From positions 558,001-622,000 of the forward strand of contig NZ_BCSV01000002.1 in assembly GCF_001571045.1 (NCBI RefSeq): a stretch of DNA of 64,000 nt, given 5' to 3'. Origin of the DNA: Curtobacterium ammoniigenes NBRC 101786. Lineage in GTDB: Bacteria > Actinomycetota > Actinomycetes > Actinomycetales > Microbacteriaceae. The notes under the pieces are model-generated. The model made no database searches. It had not been told where the DNA came from and saw nothing but the letters and a program-made list of their open reading frames with translations. Position 1 is the first letter of the stretch, and every line of letters begins with the position of its first letter. Positions 43,119-52,517 of the stretch are shown here, one piece after another. The translations under genes were made by a program, and so were the position numbers.

Positions 43119-44069
43119 TCACGCCACGCGCTTGCGCACGATGAACCGCGCAAGCATGTTGATGACAAGCGTGATGACGAAGAGCACGAGGCCGGACGCG
43201 ATCAGCGCATTGAGGGAAATGCCGGACGAGTCGGCGAACTGCAGTGCGATGTTCGCGGCGATCGTCGAGGGGTTCAACGAGGTGAGGACGCGGAAGCTGA
43301 CAACTTGGGAGACCGACAGCACCATGGCCACGGCGAGCGTCTCACCGAGCGCGCGGCCGAGCCCGAGCATGATCGCCGACACGATCCCGGACCGCCCGAA
43401 GGGGATAACGGCCATCCGGATCATCTCCCAGCGCGTCGCACCGAGTGCGAGCGCTGCTTCCTCGTTGATGCGAGGGGCCTGCAGGAAGATCTCCCGCATG
43501 ATGGCGGTCATGATCGGGAGCGTCATCACGGCGAGCACGATCCCCGCGGTGAGGATCGTGCGTCCGGTGCCACTCACCTGCCCGCTGAACAGCGGGAACC
43601 AGCCGAGATACTGGTTGAGGAAGACGTAGAAGGGGCGAATGAGGGGGGCGAAGGTCAGCACGCCCCAGAGCCCGAATACGACGCTCGGCACAGCGGCAAG
43701 CAGATCGATGATGTAGCCGAGGATCGCAGCGACACGACGTGGCGCGTAGTGCGAGATGAACAGCGCGATCCCGAGGGACACCGGCGTCGCCATGATCAGG
43801 GCGAGGACCGCTGCCCAGACGGTGCCAAAGACGAGGGGCCAGACGTAGGCCCAGAAGTTCGTCGCATTGTTCGGGAGGGTGCCGGCCTTCGCGGACAGTG
43901 CCGGGAGGCTCTGCCAGATCAGGAAGGCGGCCACCAGCGCGAGGACCAGCAGAATGATGGCGCCTGCGATGACGGCTGCGGCGGAGAAGACACGGTCTCC
44001 GATTCGGACCGTTGGTCGGGGTCGTCGAGCGGAAACGGAAGGCTCGGATCGAGCCGATGCTGTCGTCAT
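43119..44069 (-). CDS. pstC: Phosphate ABC transporter permease PstC
   Basis: 316 residues with six helices. The permease loop reads INEEAALALGATRWEMIRMAVIPFGRSGI and the PstC-typical GLGRALGETLAVAMVLS follows. The N-terminal 25 residues are Ser/Arg-rich and cytoplasmic. It pairs with PstA as the phosphate channel. The gene is separated from pstS by 162 bases that contain a strong hairpin. Confidence 0.95.
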   Translation of the reverse strand: MTTASARSEPSVSARRPRPTVRIGDRVFSAAAVIAGAIILLVLALVAAFLIWQSLPALSAKAGTLPNNATNFWAYVWPLVFGTVWAAVLALIMATPVSLGIALFISHYAPRRVAAILGYIIDLLAAVPSVVFGLWGVLTFAPLIRPFYVFLNQYLGWFPLFSGQVSGTGRTILTAGIVLAVMTLPIMTAIMREIFLQAPRINEEAALALGATRWEMIRMAVIPFGRSGIVSAIMLGLGRALGETLAVAMVLSVSQVVSFRVLTSLNPSTIAANIALQFADSSGISLNALIASGLVLFVITLVINMLARFIVRKRVA

Positions 44070-44176
44070 GTCCTTCGCGGACTCCAGATTCGGGTGATGC
44101 CGGGGGAGGCGGGGTTGGGCCAGTCACGATGGCTGGCGGGGGAGGCGCTCAGAGTGGTGCCCTGAACGTCGCGTGG

Positions 44177-44218
44177 CTCAGGCGCCCGGCCAGAAGTGGG
44201 TGGAGCCGGGCACCTGAG
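44177..44218 (-). terminator. Intra-operon hairpin between pstS and pstC
   Basis: On the minus strand CTCAGGTGCCCGGC and GCCGGGCGCCTGAG pair over 14 positions with one mismatch or wobble and a 14-base loop. It lies just after the pstS stop. Such partial terminators or mRNA-stabilising stems let the binding protein be made in excess of the membrane components. Confidence 0.6.
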
Positions 44219-44231
44219 CGCTGAGACGGTC

Positions 44232-45362
44232 TTACTTGATCGAAGCGATCGCTTTGGCGTCCTTCGCAGCGAGCTCGGAGGAGAGCGGCGCGGAGCCGGC
44301 CTGAGCGGCCGACGCCTTCTGTCCGGCGTCGCTGATGATGTAGTTGAAGTAGGCCTTGATGAGCTTGGCTTTTGCAGGGTCAGCGTACTGCTGGCATGCG
44401 ACCAGGTTCGAGGCGAGAACGATCGGCCAGTCGTTGGCGCCGGTCGTCGTGCGGGGGATCGTCAGGGCGAGGTCGTTCGCGGAGCGACCCGAGTCCTGCT
44501 GCGCCTGACCGACGACCGCCGCGGCACCGGCCGCCGTGATCGCGCGGACCTTGCCGCCGATGGAGAGCTTCGCCTTCGACAGGCCGGTCGCGCCGGAGTT
44601 GTCGATGTACGTGATGCTGTCGCTGGCGGACTTCAGTGCGGCGGCGACCCCGGAGGTGCCCTGCGCTGCGTCGCCGATCTGCACCGGGAATGCCTCGCTC
44701 GGTGCCGAGGTCCAGTCGGACGGTGCGGCCGCGGCGAGGTACTCGGTGAAGTTCGCCGTGGTGCCGGACTTGTCGGAGCGGTGCACGACGTTGATCTTCG
44801 CGGCCGGGAGGCTCGCGCCCGAGTTCAGCTTCGCGATCGCCGGGTCGTTCCACATGGTGATCTTGCCGGAGAAGATCTTGGCGATGGTGCTCGCGTCGAG
44901 CGTGAGGTTGCTGAGCCCCTGCACGTTGTAGGCGATCGCGATCGGGGAGATGTAGTCCGGAATGTCGATCGCCGAGGATCCCGCGGCGCAGCTCTTGAAC
45001 GTCGCCTTGAGCTGGTCGGTCGTCAGCGGGATGTCGGAACCGGCGAAGTCGTCGGAGCCGGCGGTGAAGCCGGTCACGCCCGCGCCGGACCCGGCCGGGT
45101 TGTAGTTGATCGTGACGCCGGAGGCCTGGCCCTGGAAGCCGGAGGTCCAGGTGGTCTGAGCCGTGGCCTGTGCGCTGGAGCCGATGCCGTTCAGCGTGCC
45201 GGAGAGGCTCGACAGGTCCGCCGTGCCGGAGGACGAGGAGGCCGATGCGGAGCTGCTGCTGCCAGAGGTGGTGGAGCTGGACTCGTTGGCTGCGCAAGAC
45301 GAGAGGGCGAGAGCGCCGACCGCCGCGATCGCGGCGACGGAGCCGATTCGCTTGATGTTCAC
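44232..45362 (-). CDS. pstS: Phosphate-binding lipoprotein PstS
   Basis: 376 residues. A lipoprotein signal with LSSCAANES is followed by a long Ser-rich linker. The mature part has the phosphate-binding signatures INYNPAGSGAGVTGFTAGSDDFAGSD, VHRSDKSGTTANFTEYL and the late IPRTTTGANDWPIV. GTG at 45362 with GAAGGGA upstream. A PHO box overlaps its promoter, so phosphate starvation should induce it through RegX3/PhoP. Confidence 0.95.
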   Translation of the reverse strand: MNIKRIGSVAAIAAVGALALSSCAANESSSTTSGSSSSASASSSSGTADLSSLSGTLNGIGSSAQATAQTTWTSGFQGQASGVTINYNPAGSGAGVTGFTAGSDDFAGSDIPLTTDQLKATFKSCAAGSSAIDIPDYISPIAIAYNVQGLSNLTLDASTIAKIFSGKITMWNDPAIAKLNSGASLPAAKINVVHRSDKSGTTANFTEYLAAAAPSDWTSAPSEAFPVQIGDAAQGTSGVAAALKSASDSITYIDNSGATGLSKAKLSIGGKVRAITAAGAAAVVGQAQQDSGRSANDLALTIPRTTTGANDWPIVLASNLVACQQYADPAKAKLIKAYFNYIISDAGQKASAAQAGSAPLSSELAAKDAKAIASIK

Positions 45363-45416
45363 GGGTGTCCCTTCGGGAATGTGCTGTGAGCAGGGGGGCC
45401 GTGCGGCCCGCGAGTC

Positions 45417-45471
45417 ACGGTAGGGACGTGAGGTGACCGGGATGACGATCCCCGGTGAACGGAAGGTAAAC
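45417..45471 (-). promoter_or_regulatory. PHO box and promoter of the pst operon
   Basis: On the minus strand two adjacent 11-base units, GTTTACCTTCC (45471-45461) and GTTCACCGGGG (45460-45450), match the direct-repeat PHO box of actinobacterial PhoP/RegX3. A -10 hexamer TACCGT lies at 45422-45417, placing the box next to the -35 region as expected for an activator site. Confidence 0.75.
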
Positions 45472-45559
45472 GGAACCTGCGCAGTGGCGGGGCATGCGGA
45501 CACATCGGGCTCCGCGCGCGTGGCGAATCAGTGCCACGCGACGAGTTGGAGCAGCCCGG

Positions 45560-46507
45560 TCAGCCGCGGATGCCGGCGGCGTGTGTTTCGACGGCGACGA
45601 GCGCATCGCCGGCGATGTGCAGCACCGCGAAGCTGCCGACGGACAGCGCTGCGGCGGTCCGGAGGTCGAAGCGATCGGGTGTCTCCGTGGTGCGGGATGC
45701 GATGCGCGCGATGATCTCGGGGAGCACCGGTCCATGGGAGCAGAGGACGGCGGTCCGCGCCTTCTCAAGACGCTTCTTGATGACCTTGCTGAGGTCGGCT
45801 TTGCCGCGTTCGTAGGCGTCTTGACTGATGTCCTGCGTGGTGGTGACGCCGATCTTCGTGCGCTTCGACAGGGGTTCGACGGTCGCTTGGCAGCGTGCTG
45901 CCGTGCTGCTGACGATCTTCTGTGGCGCGAATGCTGCGATGGCGGGTGCGGCTTGTCTCGCCTGCGCGCGCCCGACGGGGAGCAGCGGACGGGTCGCGTC
46001 CGGTCCGCCCCATTCGGATCCGGGAACGGTTTTCGCGTGGCGGAGCGCGATGACGGCGAACGTATCGTGACGCCCGTCGGCGGCGCGTTCTGCGAAGCGG
46101 TCGAGCACCGCGACGTCGCGCTCGTAGGTGAGCATGCCGCGGGCGGTGTCAACGTCGACCCAGTCGATCGCGGCGACCTCGCTGTTCGGCCGGAATTGTC
46201 CGGCCCGGTCGAGCTCCTGCTTCGTCACGTGCGCCGACCAATAGTGCACGACCTTGTCGCGGCCGTTCGGGAGCACGTACTCGGCAGTTCCGAGCGGTGC
46301 GCCGAGACCGATCCGGTACCCCGTCTCCTCGTCGACCTCTCGGACGGCGGCCGCCGGAACGGCTTCGCCCGGATCGACCTTTCCCTTGGGCAGTGAGACG
46401 TCGCTGTGGTGCGCTCGATGGATGACGAGCACCTGCAGACGATCCTTCTCGGTGCGCCAGCACACCGCTCCGGCGGCGAGGACGGGCTCGTCGTTGGACG
46501 ACGTCAA
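45560..46507 (-). CDS. NUDIX plus histidine phosphatase fusion, MutT1-like
   Basis: 315 residues. The N-terminal NUDIX domain has the box [23 protein letters not shown]. The C-terminal histidine-phosphatase domain has [25 protein letters not shown] and CSHGPVL. This two-domain layout is that of mycobacterial MutT1, which cleaves 8-oxo-dGTP and diadenosine polyphosphates. The likely start is TTG at 46507, overlapping the ppk stop as TTGA; no better start is seen downstream before conserved sequence. The gene is thus coupled to ppk, which fits a role in polyphosphate-linked nucleotide metabolism. Confidence 0.87.
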   Translation of the reverse strand: MTSSNDEPVLAAGAVCWRTEKDRLQVLVIHRAHHSDVSLPKGKVDPGEAVPAAAVREVDEETGYRIGLGAPLGTAEYVLPNGRDKVVHYWSAHVTKQELDRAGQFRPNSEVAAIDWVDVDTARGMLTYERDVAVLDRFAERAADGRHDTFAVIALRHAKTVPGSEWGGPDATRPLLPVGRAQARQAAPAIAAFAPQKIVSSTAARCQATVEPLSKRTKIGVTTTQDISQDAYERGKADLSKVIKKRLEKARTAVLCSHGPVLPEIIARIASRTTETPDRFDLRTAAALSVGSFAVLHIAGDALVAVETHAAGIRG

Positions 46508-48669
46508 CGGCTCGACCGTTTCCTGGCGGAGATGGTGCGCATGAGCACATTCTGCAGGTCGTCCAGCGGTTCGCCATCTGCGCTGACCGAATGACGCGTC
46601 CATGCTCCGTCGGATTCCAGGTGCCATGAACTGGTCTCTTCGGACATCGCGAGGTCGAACAGCGCGGTGAGCTCGTCGATGTGGCTCGGCGCCGAGAGGC
46701 GGACGAGGGCCTCGACGCGACGATCCAGGTTGCGGTGCATCATGTCGGCACTGCCGATGAGGACGTCAGGGTCGCCGTCGTTGTGGAACATGAAGACGCG
46801 GGAGTGCTCGAGGTAGCGTCCGACGATGCTCCGTACCCGGATCGTCTCGCTGTACCCCTCCATAGCAGGTTTCAGTGAGCAGATACCGCGCACCCAAATG
46901 TCGATGGGCACGCCAGCTTGGCTTGCGAGGTACAGCGAGTCGATGATCTGCTCGTCCACCATCGAGTTGACCTTGATCCGGATGCCGGACGGCTTCCCCG
47001 CGCGGGCGTTCGCGGCCTCTTGTGCGATCCGCTTCACGAGACCCTTGCGGAGATGCAGCGGGGCGACGAGGAGACGTTTGAATTTCTTCTCGATGGCGTA
47101 GCCGGACAGCTCGTTGAACAGGCGTGTGAGGTCCTTGCCGACCGTGTCGTCTGCGGTGAACAGCCCCATGTCTTCGTAGATGCGGCTGGTCTTCGGGTTG
47201 TAGTTCCCGGTGCCGATATGGCTGTAGTGCCGCAGCACGTTGCCCTCCTGGCGGATGACCAGCGCGAGCTTGCAGTGGGTCTTCAGCCCGACGAGGCCGT
47301 AGACGACGTGCACGCCGGCCTTCTCGAGCTTGCGCGCCCAGGTGATGTTGTTCGCCTCATCGAAGCGGGCTTTGATCTCGACCAGCGCGAGCACCTGCTT
47401 GCCGGCCTCAGCCGCGTCGATGAGCGCTTCGACGATGGGGCTGTCGCCCGAAGTTCGGTACAGGGTCTGCTTGATGGCGAGCACGTTCGGATCGGTGGCA
47501 GCCTGCTCGAGGAACGCTTGCACACTCGTTGCGAACGACTCGTACGGGTGGTGCACGAGGACGTCCTGGGCGGCGATCGCGCCGAACAGATCGGGCTTGG
47601 TGTTGGGCTCGCCGGGTTGGAGCTGCACCGCCGTGGTCGGGACGTGCTTGACGTAGTGCAGGTCAGGCCGGGAGATGCGCGAAAGCTCGAACAGCGCCGT
47701 CAGGTCGAGCGGTGAGCTGAGGCGGAACACCTCTTGCTCTGTGATGTCGAGCTCGCGGACGAGGAGGTCCAGTGTCACCGGGTCCATGTCCTCGCCGATC
47801 TCGAGGCGAATCGGCGGCCCGAAGCGGCGCCGCAGCAGCTCGCGCTCGAGCGCTTGGATGAGGTTCTCTGCTTCGTCCTCTTCGACTTCGACGTCTTCGT
47901 TCCTGGTAACGCGGAACACATGGTGTTCGACGATCTCCATGCCGGGGAAGAGATCGTCGAGGTGGTTGGCGATGAGGTCTTCGAGCGGAATGAAGCGCTG
48001 CAGGCCGCTGCCGTCGTCGGGGAGCGCGACCAGCCGCGCGAAGTTCTGCGGGACCTTGAGCCGCGCGAACTCCTGTCGAGCGGTCTTCGGATTCCGCACC
48101 CGGACGGCGAGGTTGAGCGACAGCCCGGAGATGTACGGGAACGGGTGTGCCGGATCGACGGCCAGCGGCATGAGCACCGGGAAGATCTGTTCCGTGAAGT
48201 ACTCGCGCATCCGGATCCGGTCGGGTTCGGCGAGGTCGGACCAGTGCTCGACATGAATGCCGGCGGCGTCGAGGTCGGGCTTCAGGGAGTCCTTCCAGGC
48301 GCGGGCGTGACGACTCTGCAACTCGTGTGCGAGCCGCGAGATGTCGGCGAGGACCTCATGCGGTGACCGGCCCACGTTCGTCGGGACCGCGATGCCGGTA
48401 TCGATACGGCGCTTCAGGCCGGCGACACGCACCATGAAGAACTCATCGAGGTTGGACGCGAAGATCGCGAGGAAGTTGGCACGCTCGAGGAGCGGCACAG
48501 TCGGGTCTTCGCCGAGTTCGAGGACCCGTTGGTTAAACCGGAGCCAGCTGAGTTCTCGGTCGAAGTATCGATCGGTCGGCAGTGACTCATGCTCGACGGC
48601 GACGATCGCGTCGAAGTCGTCGAGGTCGGGCGCGACGGAATCTCCGGAGAGCTGCGGTTCGACGTCCAT
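46504..48669 (-). CDS. ppk: Polyphosphate kinase 1
   Basis: 721 residues with the PPK1 domain order. The N-domain starts [20 protein letters not shown]. The catalytic histidine is H484 in [15 protein letters not shown], and the C-terminal phospholipase-D-like domains have [10 protein letters not shown] and [17 protein letters not shown]. It forms polyphosphate from ATP reversibly. ATG at 48669 is six bases after CAGGAT (48681-48676), so the transcript may be leaderless; an in-frame GTG lies two codons earlier. Its neighbours are a MutT1-like enzyme (coupled) and the pst operon. Confidence 0.95.
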   Translation of the reverse strand: MDVEPQLSGDSVAPDLDDFDAIVAVEHESLPTDRYFDRELSWLRFNQRVLELGEDPTVPLLERANFLAIFASNLDEFFMVRVAGLKRRIDTGIAVPTNVGRSPHEVLADISRLAHELQSRHARAWKDSLKPDLDAAGIHVEHWSDLAEPDRIRMREYFTEQIFPVLMPLAVDPAHPFPYISGLSLNLAVRVRNPKTARQEFARLKVPQNFARLVALPDDGSGLQRFIPLEDLIANHLDDLFPGMEIVEHHVFRVTRNEDVEVEEDEAENLIQALERELLRRRFGPPIRLEIGEDMDPVTLDLLVRELDITEQEVFRLSSPLDLTALFELSRISRPDLHYVKHVPTTAVQLQPGEPNTKPDLFGAIAAQDVLVHHPYESFATSVQAFLEQAATDPNVLAIKQTLYRTSGDSPIVEALIDAAEAGKQVLALVEIKARFDEANNITWARKLEKAGVHVVYGLVGLKTHCKLALVIRQEGNVLRHYSHIGTGNYNPKTSRIYEDMGLFTADDTVGKDLTRLFNELSGYAIEKKFKRLLVAPLHLRKGLVKRIAQEAANARAGKPSGIRIKVNSMVDEQIIDSLYLASQAGVPIDIWVRGICSLKPAMEGYSETIRVRSIVGRYLEHSRVFMFHNDGDPDVLIGSADMMHRNLDRRVEALVRLSAPSHIDELTALFDLAMSEETSSWHLESDGAWTRHSVSADGEPLDDLQNVLMRTISARKRSSR

Positions 48670-48732
48670 GCCCACATCCTGCCATCGGGAGGTGACGGCC
48701 GGGTGGCCGGCACCGTGCGGCCTGTGGACGGA

Positions 48733-49614
48733 TCAGTGGTGTCCCGGCGCGCGGTACTGCACGTCTCGTGCGTACTCAGTGAACCCCGACCGCCGGTACA
48801 GGGCCAGCGCCGGCGCGTTGTCCGCTTCGACGTAGAGCGACGCCGTCCGGATTCCGAGCGAACGGAGCCGATCGAAGCCGGCGCGCATGAGTCGCCGTCC
48901 GATCCCGCGCCCCTGGAGGTCCGGACGAACCGCGACCGCGTAGAACTCGCCGATGCCGTTCTCGACCTTCAGCCAGCAGGAGCCGGCGAGTCGCGCCTCC
49001 GGATCGAGCGTTGCGTCGCTGTCGTCGAGCAGCAGGAGGTCGTCTGCGCGGAACCACGGTTCCGACTGGCGCGCATCGAGATCCGCGAGCGTCATCGCGC
49101 CCTGCTCGGGGTGGTGGGCGAAGGCCGCCGCGTTCAGTCCGAGCCAGGCGGCGTCGTCAGCGCCGGGACGGAACGGTCGGACGCGCATGGCATCGCTGCT
49201 GTCAGCGCTGGCGCCAGCGAGATCGTCGCTAGGAGGATCGCCGACGGGCGCGCGCAACTGCAGCAGGACCCGGGTCGGTGCCCAGTCGAAGCGCTCGGCA
49301 AGCGCGCGTGCGGCCGGATGATCGCCGTGCGCCCACGCAAGAACCGGCTTGCCGGTGGCGAGCGCCTGACGGACCAGCGCGGCCCCGGCGCCGCGGCCAC
49401 GTGCCTCCGGAAGGACGGCCAGTTCGAGTTCGTCTCCGCGCAGGATCGCGGCGGCCACGTCTGATGTCAGGAGGACGGCGCGCCCCGAGCGCGCGTCGAC
49501 GAGCGCCTGGTCGGAGAACGGCGGAGACTCCTGGGCGCCAGCCATCGCGCCGATGAGCCTGTCGATCACCGCCAGCGCCTCGGGATCCGCCCGCTGCGCG
49601 GCGCCGTCAGACAC
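48733..49614 (-). CDS. mshD: Mycothiol synthase (two GNAT domains)
   Basis: 293 residues formed by two GNAT domains. The first has [17 protein letters not shown], the second, catalytic one has [27 protein letters not shown] and ends in [18 protein letters not shown]. It acetylates the cysteinyl amine to finish mycothiol, the actinobacterial thiol cofactor. The GTG start overlaps the glnR stop by eight bases. The glnR-mshD pairing equals Rv0818-Rv0819 of M. tuberculosis. Confidence 0.93.
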   Translation of the reverse strand: MSDGAAQRADPEALAVIDRLIGAMAGAQESPPFSDQALVDARSGRAVLLTSDVAAAILRGDELELAVLPEARGRGAGAALVRQALATGKPVLAWAHGDHPAARALAERFDWAPTRVLLQLRAPVGDPPSDDLAGASADSSDAMRVRPFRPGADDAAWLGLNAAAFAHHPEQGAMTLADLDARQSEPWFRADDLLLLDDSDATLDPEARLAGSCWLKVENGIGEFYAVAVRPDLQGRGIGRRLMRAGFDRLRSLGIRTASLYVEADNAPALALYRRSGFTEYARDVQYRAPGHH

Positions 49615-50296
49615 GATCGACGGCGAGTCGGTCGGCTTCGTCTTCGTACACGTTGAAGCGGTAGCCGACGTTGCGAACGGTGCCGATCAACGACTCCAGG
49701 TCGCCGAGCTTCGCCCGGAGCCGACGCACGTGGACGTCGACCGTGCGGGTGCCACCGAAGTAGTCGTAGCCCCAGACCTCGCTGAGGAGCTGCTCGCGCG
49801 TGAACACCCGCGACGGATGCGTGGCGAAGAAGCGCAGCAGCTCGAACTCCTTGAACGTGAGATCGAGCGGCCGACCTCGGACCTTCGCCGAGTAGCTCGC
49901 CTCATCGATGACGACGCCGGACGCTTGGATCTTCGATCCGGTCGACGAATGGGAGGCGCGCCCCACCACGAGCCTGATCCGCGCGTCGACCTCGGCTGGC
50001 CCCGCCGACTCGAGCACGACGTCATCGACGTTCCACTCGCTGTTCACGGCGGTGAGACCGCCCTCGGTTACGACGAGGATGACCGGGGTCGATGAATCCG
50101 TGGTGGAGATGACCTTGCACAGCCCCTTCGCGCTGGCGAGGTCTGTTCGGGCATCGACGAAGAGGAGGTCGCTCGTCGGGGCGGTGACCAGATGCGAGGC
50201 TTCTGCGGGGATGTGGCGGACCCGGTGACTGAGGAGGCCGAGCGCTGGGAGCACGTCACCGGGCGCAGCCGAGGTCAGGACCAGAAGCTGTGCCAC
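49607..50296 (-). CDS. glnR: GlnR-type OmpR-family transcriptional regulator
   Basis: 229 residues. A diverged N-terminal receiver-like domain ([35 protein letters not shown]) is followed by an OmpR winged helix: [54 protein letters not shown]. No partner kinase is encoded nearby. The lack of a complete acidic pocket and the adjacency to mshD fit GlnR, the orphan nitrogen regulator of actinobacteria. A GGAGG site precedes GTG at 50296. Confidence 0.85.
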   Translation of the reverse strand: MAQLLVLTSAAPGDVLPALGLLSHRVRHIPAEASHLVTAPTSDLLFVDARTDLASAKGLCKVISTTDSSTPVILVVTEGGLTAVNSEWNVDDVVLESAGPAEVDARIRLVVGRASHSSTGSKIQASGVVIDEASYSAKVRGRPLDLTFKEFELLRFFATHPSRVFTREQLLSEVWGYDYFGGTRTVDVHVRRLRAKLGDLESLIGTVRNVGYRFNVYEDEADRLAVDRV

Positions 50297-50378
50297 GGAA
50301 CCTCCATGCGGTCGGACGGTGCGTCCATCCTAATGACGCGCCGCATTCCCCCAGGGGCGGTGATGCAATGATGACGGA

Positions 50379-50654
50379 GTGAGCGACTCTGTGACGCAAC
50401 GTCGCCTCCGACTGACGTCGGTCCTCCCGGTCTGGGCCGTCGCGCTGCTCGGAGCGATCCTCGTGCTGCTCTTCGCGCACGCGCGCCCGTTCGCGTGGAT
50501 GCTGCTCGTTATGGTCGCGTCGGTGCTGCTGAGCTTTGCACTGCAGCTCGCCACGCAGACGAAAGACGGACTCGTCGTCCGGATCAGTGCGTCAGCGGCG
50601 GGCGCCTTCGTGATCATCCTCGTCGGCACGGCGATCCTGCTGTTCCGTCAGTGA
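50379..50654 (+). CDS. Hypothetical membrane protein (91 residues)
   Basis: Three hydrophobic segments (VLPVWAVALLGAILVLLF, WMLLVMVASVLLSFAL, SAAGAFVIILVGTAILL) after a short polar start. No family is recognised. It is divergent from glnR. GTG at 50379 lies six bases after AATGAT, and no ribosome binding site with proper spacing is present, so leaderless expression is likely. Another tiny membrane protein follows at 20 bases. Confidence 0.65.
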   Translation: MSDSVTQRRLRLTSVLPVWAVALLGAILVLLFAHARPFAWMLLVMVASVLLSFALQLATQTKDGLVVRISASAAGAFVIILVGTAILLFRQ

Positions 50655-50673
50655 CCCCGCGTAGACTCGCCCC

Positions 50674-50790
50674 ATGAATTCGCTGCTGCCGCTCGAGCTG
50701 TTCTACCTCGGTCTGCTCGGTCTCGCCTCGCTCGCCATCGCCTTCACGAGCGTCAGCGTGATCGTCAAGCTCTTCAAGGGCCAGCGCTGA
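50674..50790 (+). CDS. Tiny single-helix membrane protein (38 residues)
   Basis: The frame begins MNSLLPLELFYLGLLGLASL, continues with a second half of the same hydrophobic helix and ends with the basic KLFKGQR. The ATG is exactly six bases after a good -10 hexamer TAGACT (50662-50667), which supports real leaderless expression. The next gene begins three bases after its stop, so they form an operon. No family is recognised; it may be a small subunit or regulator of a membrane complex. Confidence 0.65.
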   Translation: MNSLLPLELFYLGLLGLASLAIAFTSVSVIVKLFKGQR

Positions 50791-50793
50791 TTC

Positions 50794-51390
50794 ATGATCT
50801 CGATTCCGGAGAACCTGCCGGCCGAGCTCGTCCCACTGTCGTGGCTGATCGGGGTGTGGGAAGGCACCGGCGTGGTGCACTACCCGGTGGGCGACGACGT
50901 CCGCGAGCACGAGTTCGGGCAGCGCATCAGCTTCAGCCATGACGGTCTGCCGTATCTGAACTACTCGTCGACGACGTGGCTGCTCGACGAGCGGCAGACA
51001 CCGCTGACCGCTGAGATGGGCTACTGGCGGCTCGACCGTCCGTCCGAGCCTGGCGATCGCGGGCCAGCGATGCTGATGGGGGAGGGCCCGATTCCGTTCA
51101 CGACGGCGCAGAGCGTCGAGGCTCTCCGCAACACGACCGACGGGTTCGACATCGAGGCCGCGATCATTCACCCGACAGGCGTCAACGAGCTGTACCTCGG
51201 GCGCGTGAAGGGTGGCCGCATCGACCTGTCGACCGACGCTGTCCTGCGCTCGCCGAACGCGAAGGAGTACTCCGCGGCGACGCGCATGTACGGCTTGGTC
51301 GACGGCAAGCTCTTCTGGGCCTGGGACATCGCCGCGCTCGGTCGCGAACTGACCTCGCACGCGTCCGGCCAACTCGCCAAGGTCGACTGA
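50794..51390 (+). CDS. FABP-like / nitrobindin family protein
   Basis: 198 residues forming a beta-barrel: LIGVWEGTGVVHYP (the GxWxGxG motif), then HEFGQRISFSHDGLPYLNYSSTTWLLDE and a C-terminal strand segment LFWAWDIAALGREL. Nitrobindins bind heme and react with nitric oxide or peroxynitrite; some actinobacterial members lack the heme histidine, and the usual late His is not clearly visible here, so heme binding is uncertain. It sits between a 38-residue membrane peptide and a YgfZ-like gene (overlap TGATG). Confidence 0.8.
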   Translation: MISIPENLPAELVPLSWLIGVWEGTGVVHYPVGDDVREHEFGQRISFSHDGLPYLNYSSTTWLLDERQTPLTAEMGYWRLDRPSEPGDRGPAMLMGEGPIPFTTAQSVEALRNTTDGFDIEAAIIHPTGVNELYLGRVKGGRIDLSTDAVLRSPNAKEYSAATRMYGLVDGKLFWAWDIAALGRELTSHASGQLAKVD

Positions 51391-52517
51391 TGCCCGAGCG
51401 CCAGGCGGTGTTCGCCGCCCGCGACGGGTTCGTGGCCGACGATTCCGGTGCGGCGGCGCACTTCGGCAACCCGCTCGGCGAGCAGCGTCTCCTGGAGCGG
51501 GGGCGCGCCGTCGTGGAGCTGCCGTGGGGCATCGTCACGGTCACCGGACCGGACCGTCTGTCCTGGCTGAACTCGATGACCTCGCAGCTGCTCCTCGGCC
51601 TTCCTGCCGGCGCGAGCACCGAGACGCTCGTGCTCGATGCATCCGGCCGGATCGAGCACGCCGCTCGCGTCGTCGACGACGGTGAGACCACATGGCTGCT
51701 GACCGACGCGGCGGACGCCGCACCGCTCGCGGCGTGGCTGACATCGATGCGCTTCATGCTGCGGGTCGAGGTGACCGATCGCTCCGACAGCGTCCACGTC
51801 CTCGGCTGGTTCGGCGACGAGCCGCCGTTCGCCGCGGCGCCGCTTCCGGAGCCGCCGCTTGTCGAGTGGGTCGATCCCTGGCGCCAGATCGCTGTCGGGG
51901 GGTGGGGATACGCCGCGCCGGAGGCCCACCCTGGGGCCGCCTGGAACCTCCGAGCCGCCATGGTCACCCCGGAGTCCGCTGCCGCGGTGGCACGCAGCGA
52001 CGTCCCCGCTGCCGGCAGCCTCGCGGTGGAGGCGCTCCGGGTCGCAGCGTGGCGACCGTCGCTCACCGATGTCGACGAGCGGTCGATTCCGCACGAGCTC
52101 GACTGGCTGCGCAGCGCCGTGCACCTCGAGAAGGGCTGCTATCGCGGCCAGGAGACCGTTGCGAAGGTGCACAACCTCGGGCACCCGCCGCGGCGGCTCG
52201 TCATGCTGCACCTCGACGGTTCCGACGCGCTGCTGCCCGCCCGTGGGGCCGTCATCGAGGCTCCCGACGGCGCTGAGGCCGGCCGTGTGACGAGCCCTGC
52301 CCTGCACCACGAGCTTGGCCCGATCGCGCTCGCCGTCGTGAAGCGTGCGCTCGACCCGGGGGCGGTGCTCACGATCACCGTGGACGGTACGTCCGTGAGT
52401 GCGGCGCAGCAGGTCGTCGTGCCGCCGGAAGCGGGCGCGACCGCGAACGTTCCCCGAATGCCTCGCCTCGGCGCGACCGTCAGGCGTTCGGAGCGACCGA
52501 CTCCCACGGAACACTGA
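51390..52517 (+). CDS. ygfZ: YgfZ/GcvT-like folate-binding protein
   Basis: 375 residues of the aminomethyltransferase fold. The YgfZ signature is LEKGCYRGQETVAKVHNLGHPPRRLV. Other family traits are VTGPDRLSWLNSMTSQ near the start and the C-terminal barrel VTSPALHHELGPIALAVVKR. YgfZ helps iron-sulfur cluster assembly or repair with folate. The ATG overlaps the previous stop (TGATG). Its last 38 bases overlap the 3' end of the convergent methyltransferase gene. Confidence 0.9.
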   Translation: MPERQAVFAARDGFVADDSGAAAHFGNPLGEQRLLERGRAVVELPWGIVTVTGPDRLSWLNSMTSQLLLGLPAGASTETLVLDASGRIEHAARVVDDGETTWLLTDAADAAPLAAWLTSMRFMLRVEVTDRSDSVHVLGWFGDEPPFAAAPLPEPPLVEWVDPWRQIAVGGWGYAAPEAHPGAAWNLRAAMVTPESAAAVARSDVPAAGSLAVEALRVAAWRPSLTDVDERSIPHELDWLRSAVHLEKGCYRGQETVAKVHNLGHPPRRLVMLHLDGSDALLPARGAVIEAPDGAEAGRVTSPALHHELGPIALAVVKRALDPGAVLTITVDGTSVSAAQQVVVPPEAGATANVPRMPRLGATVRRSERPTPTEH

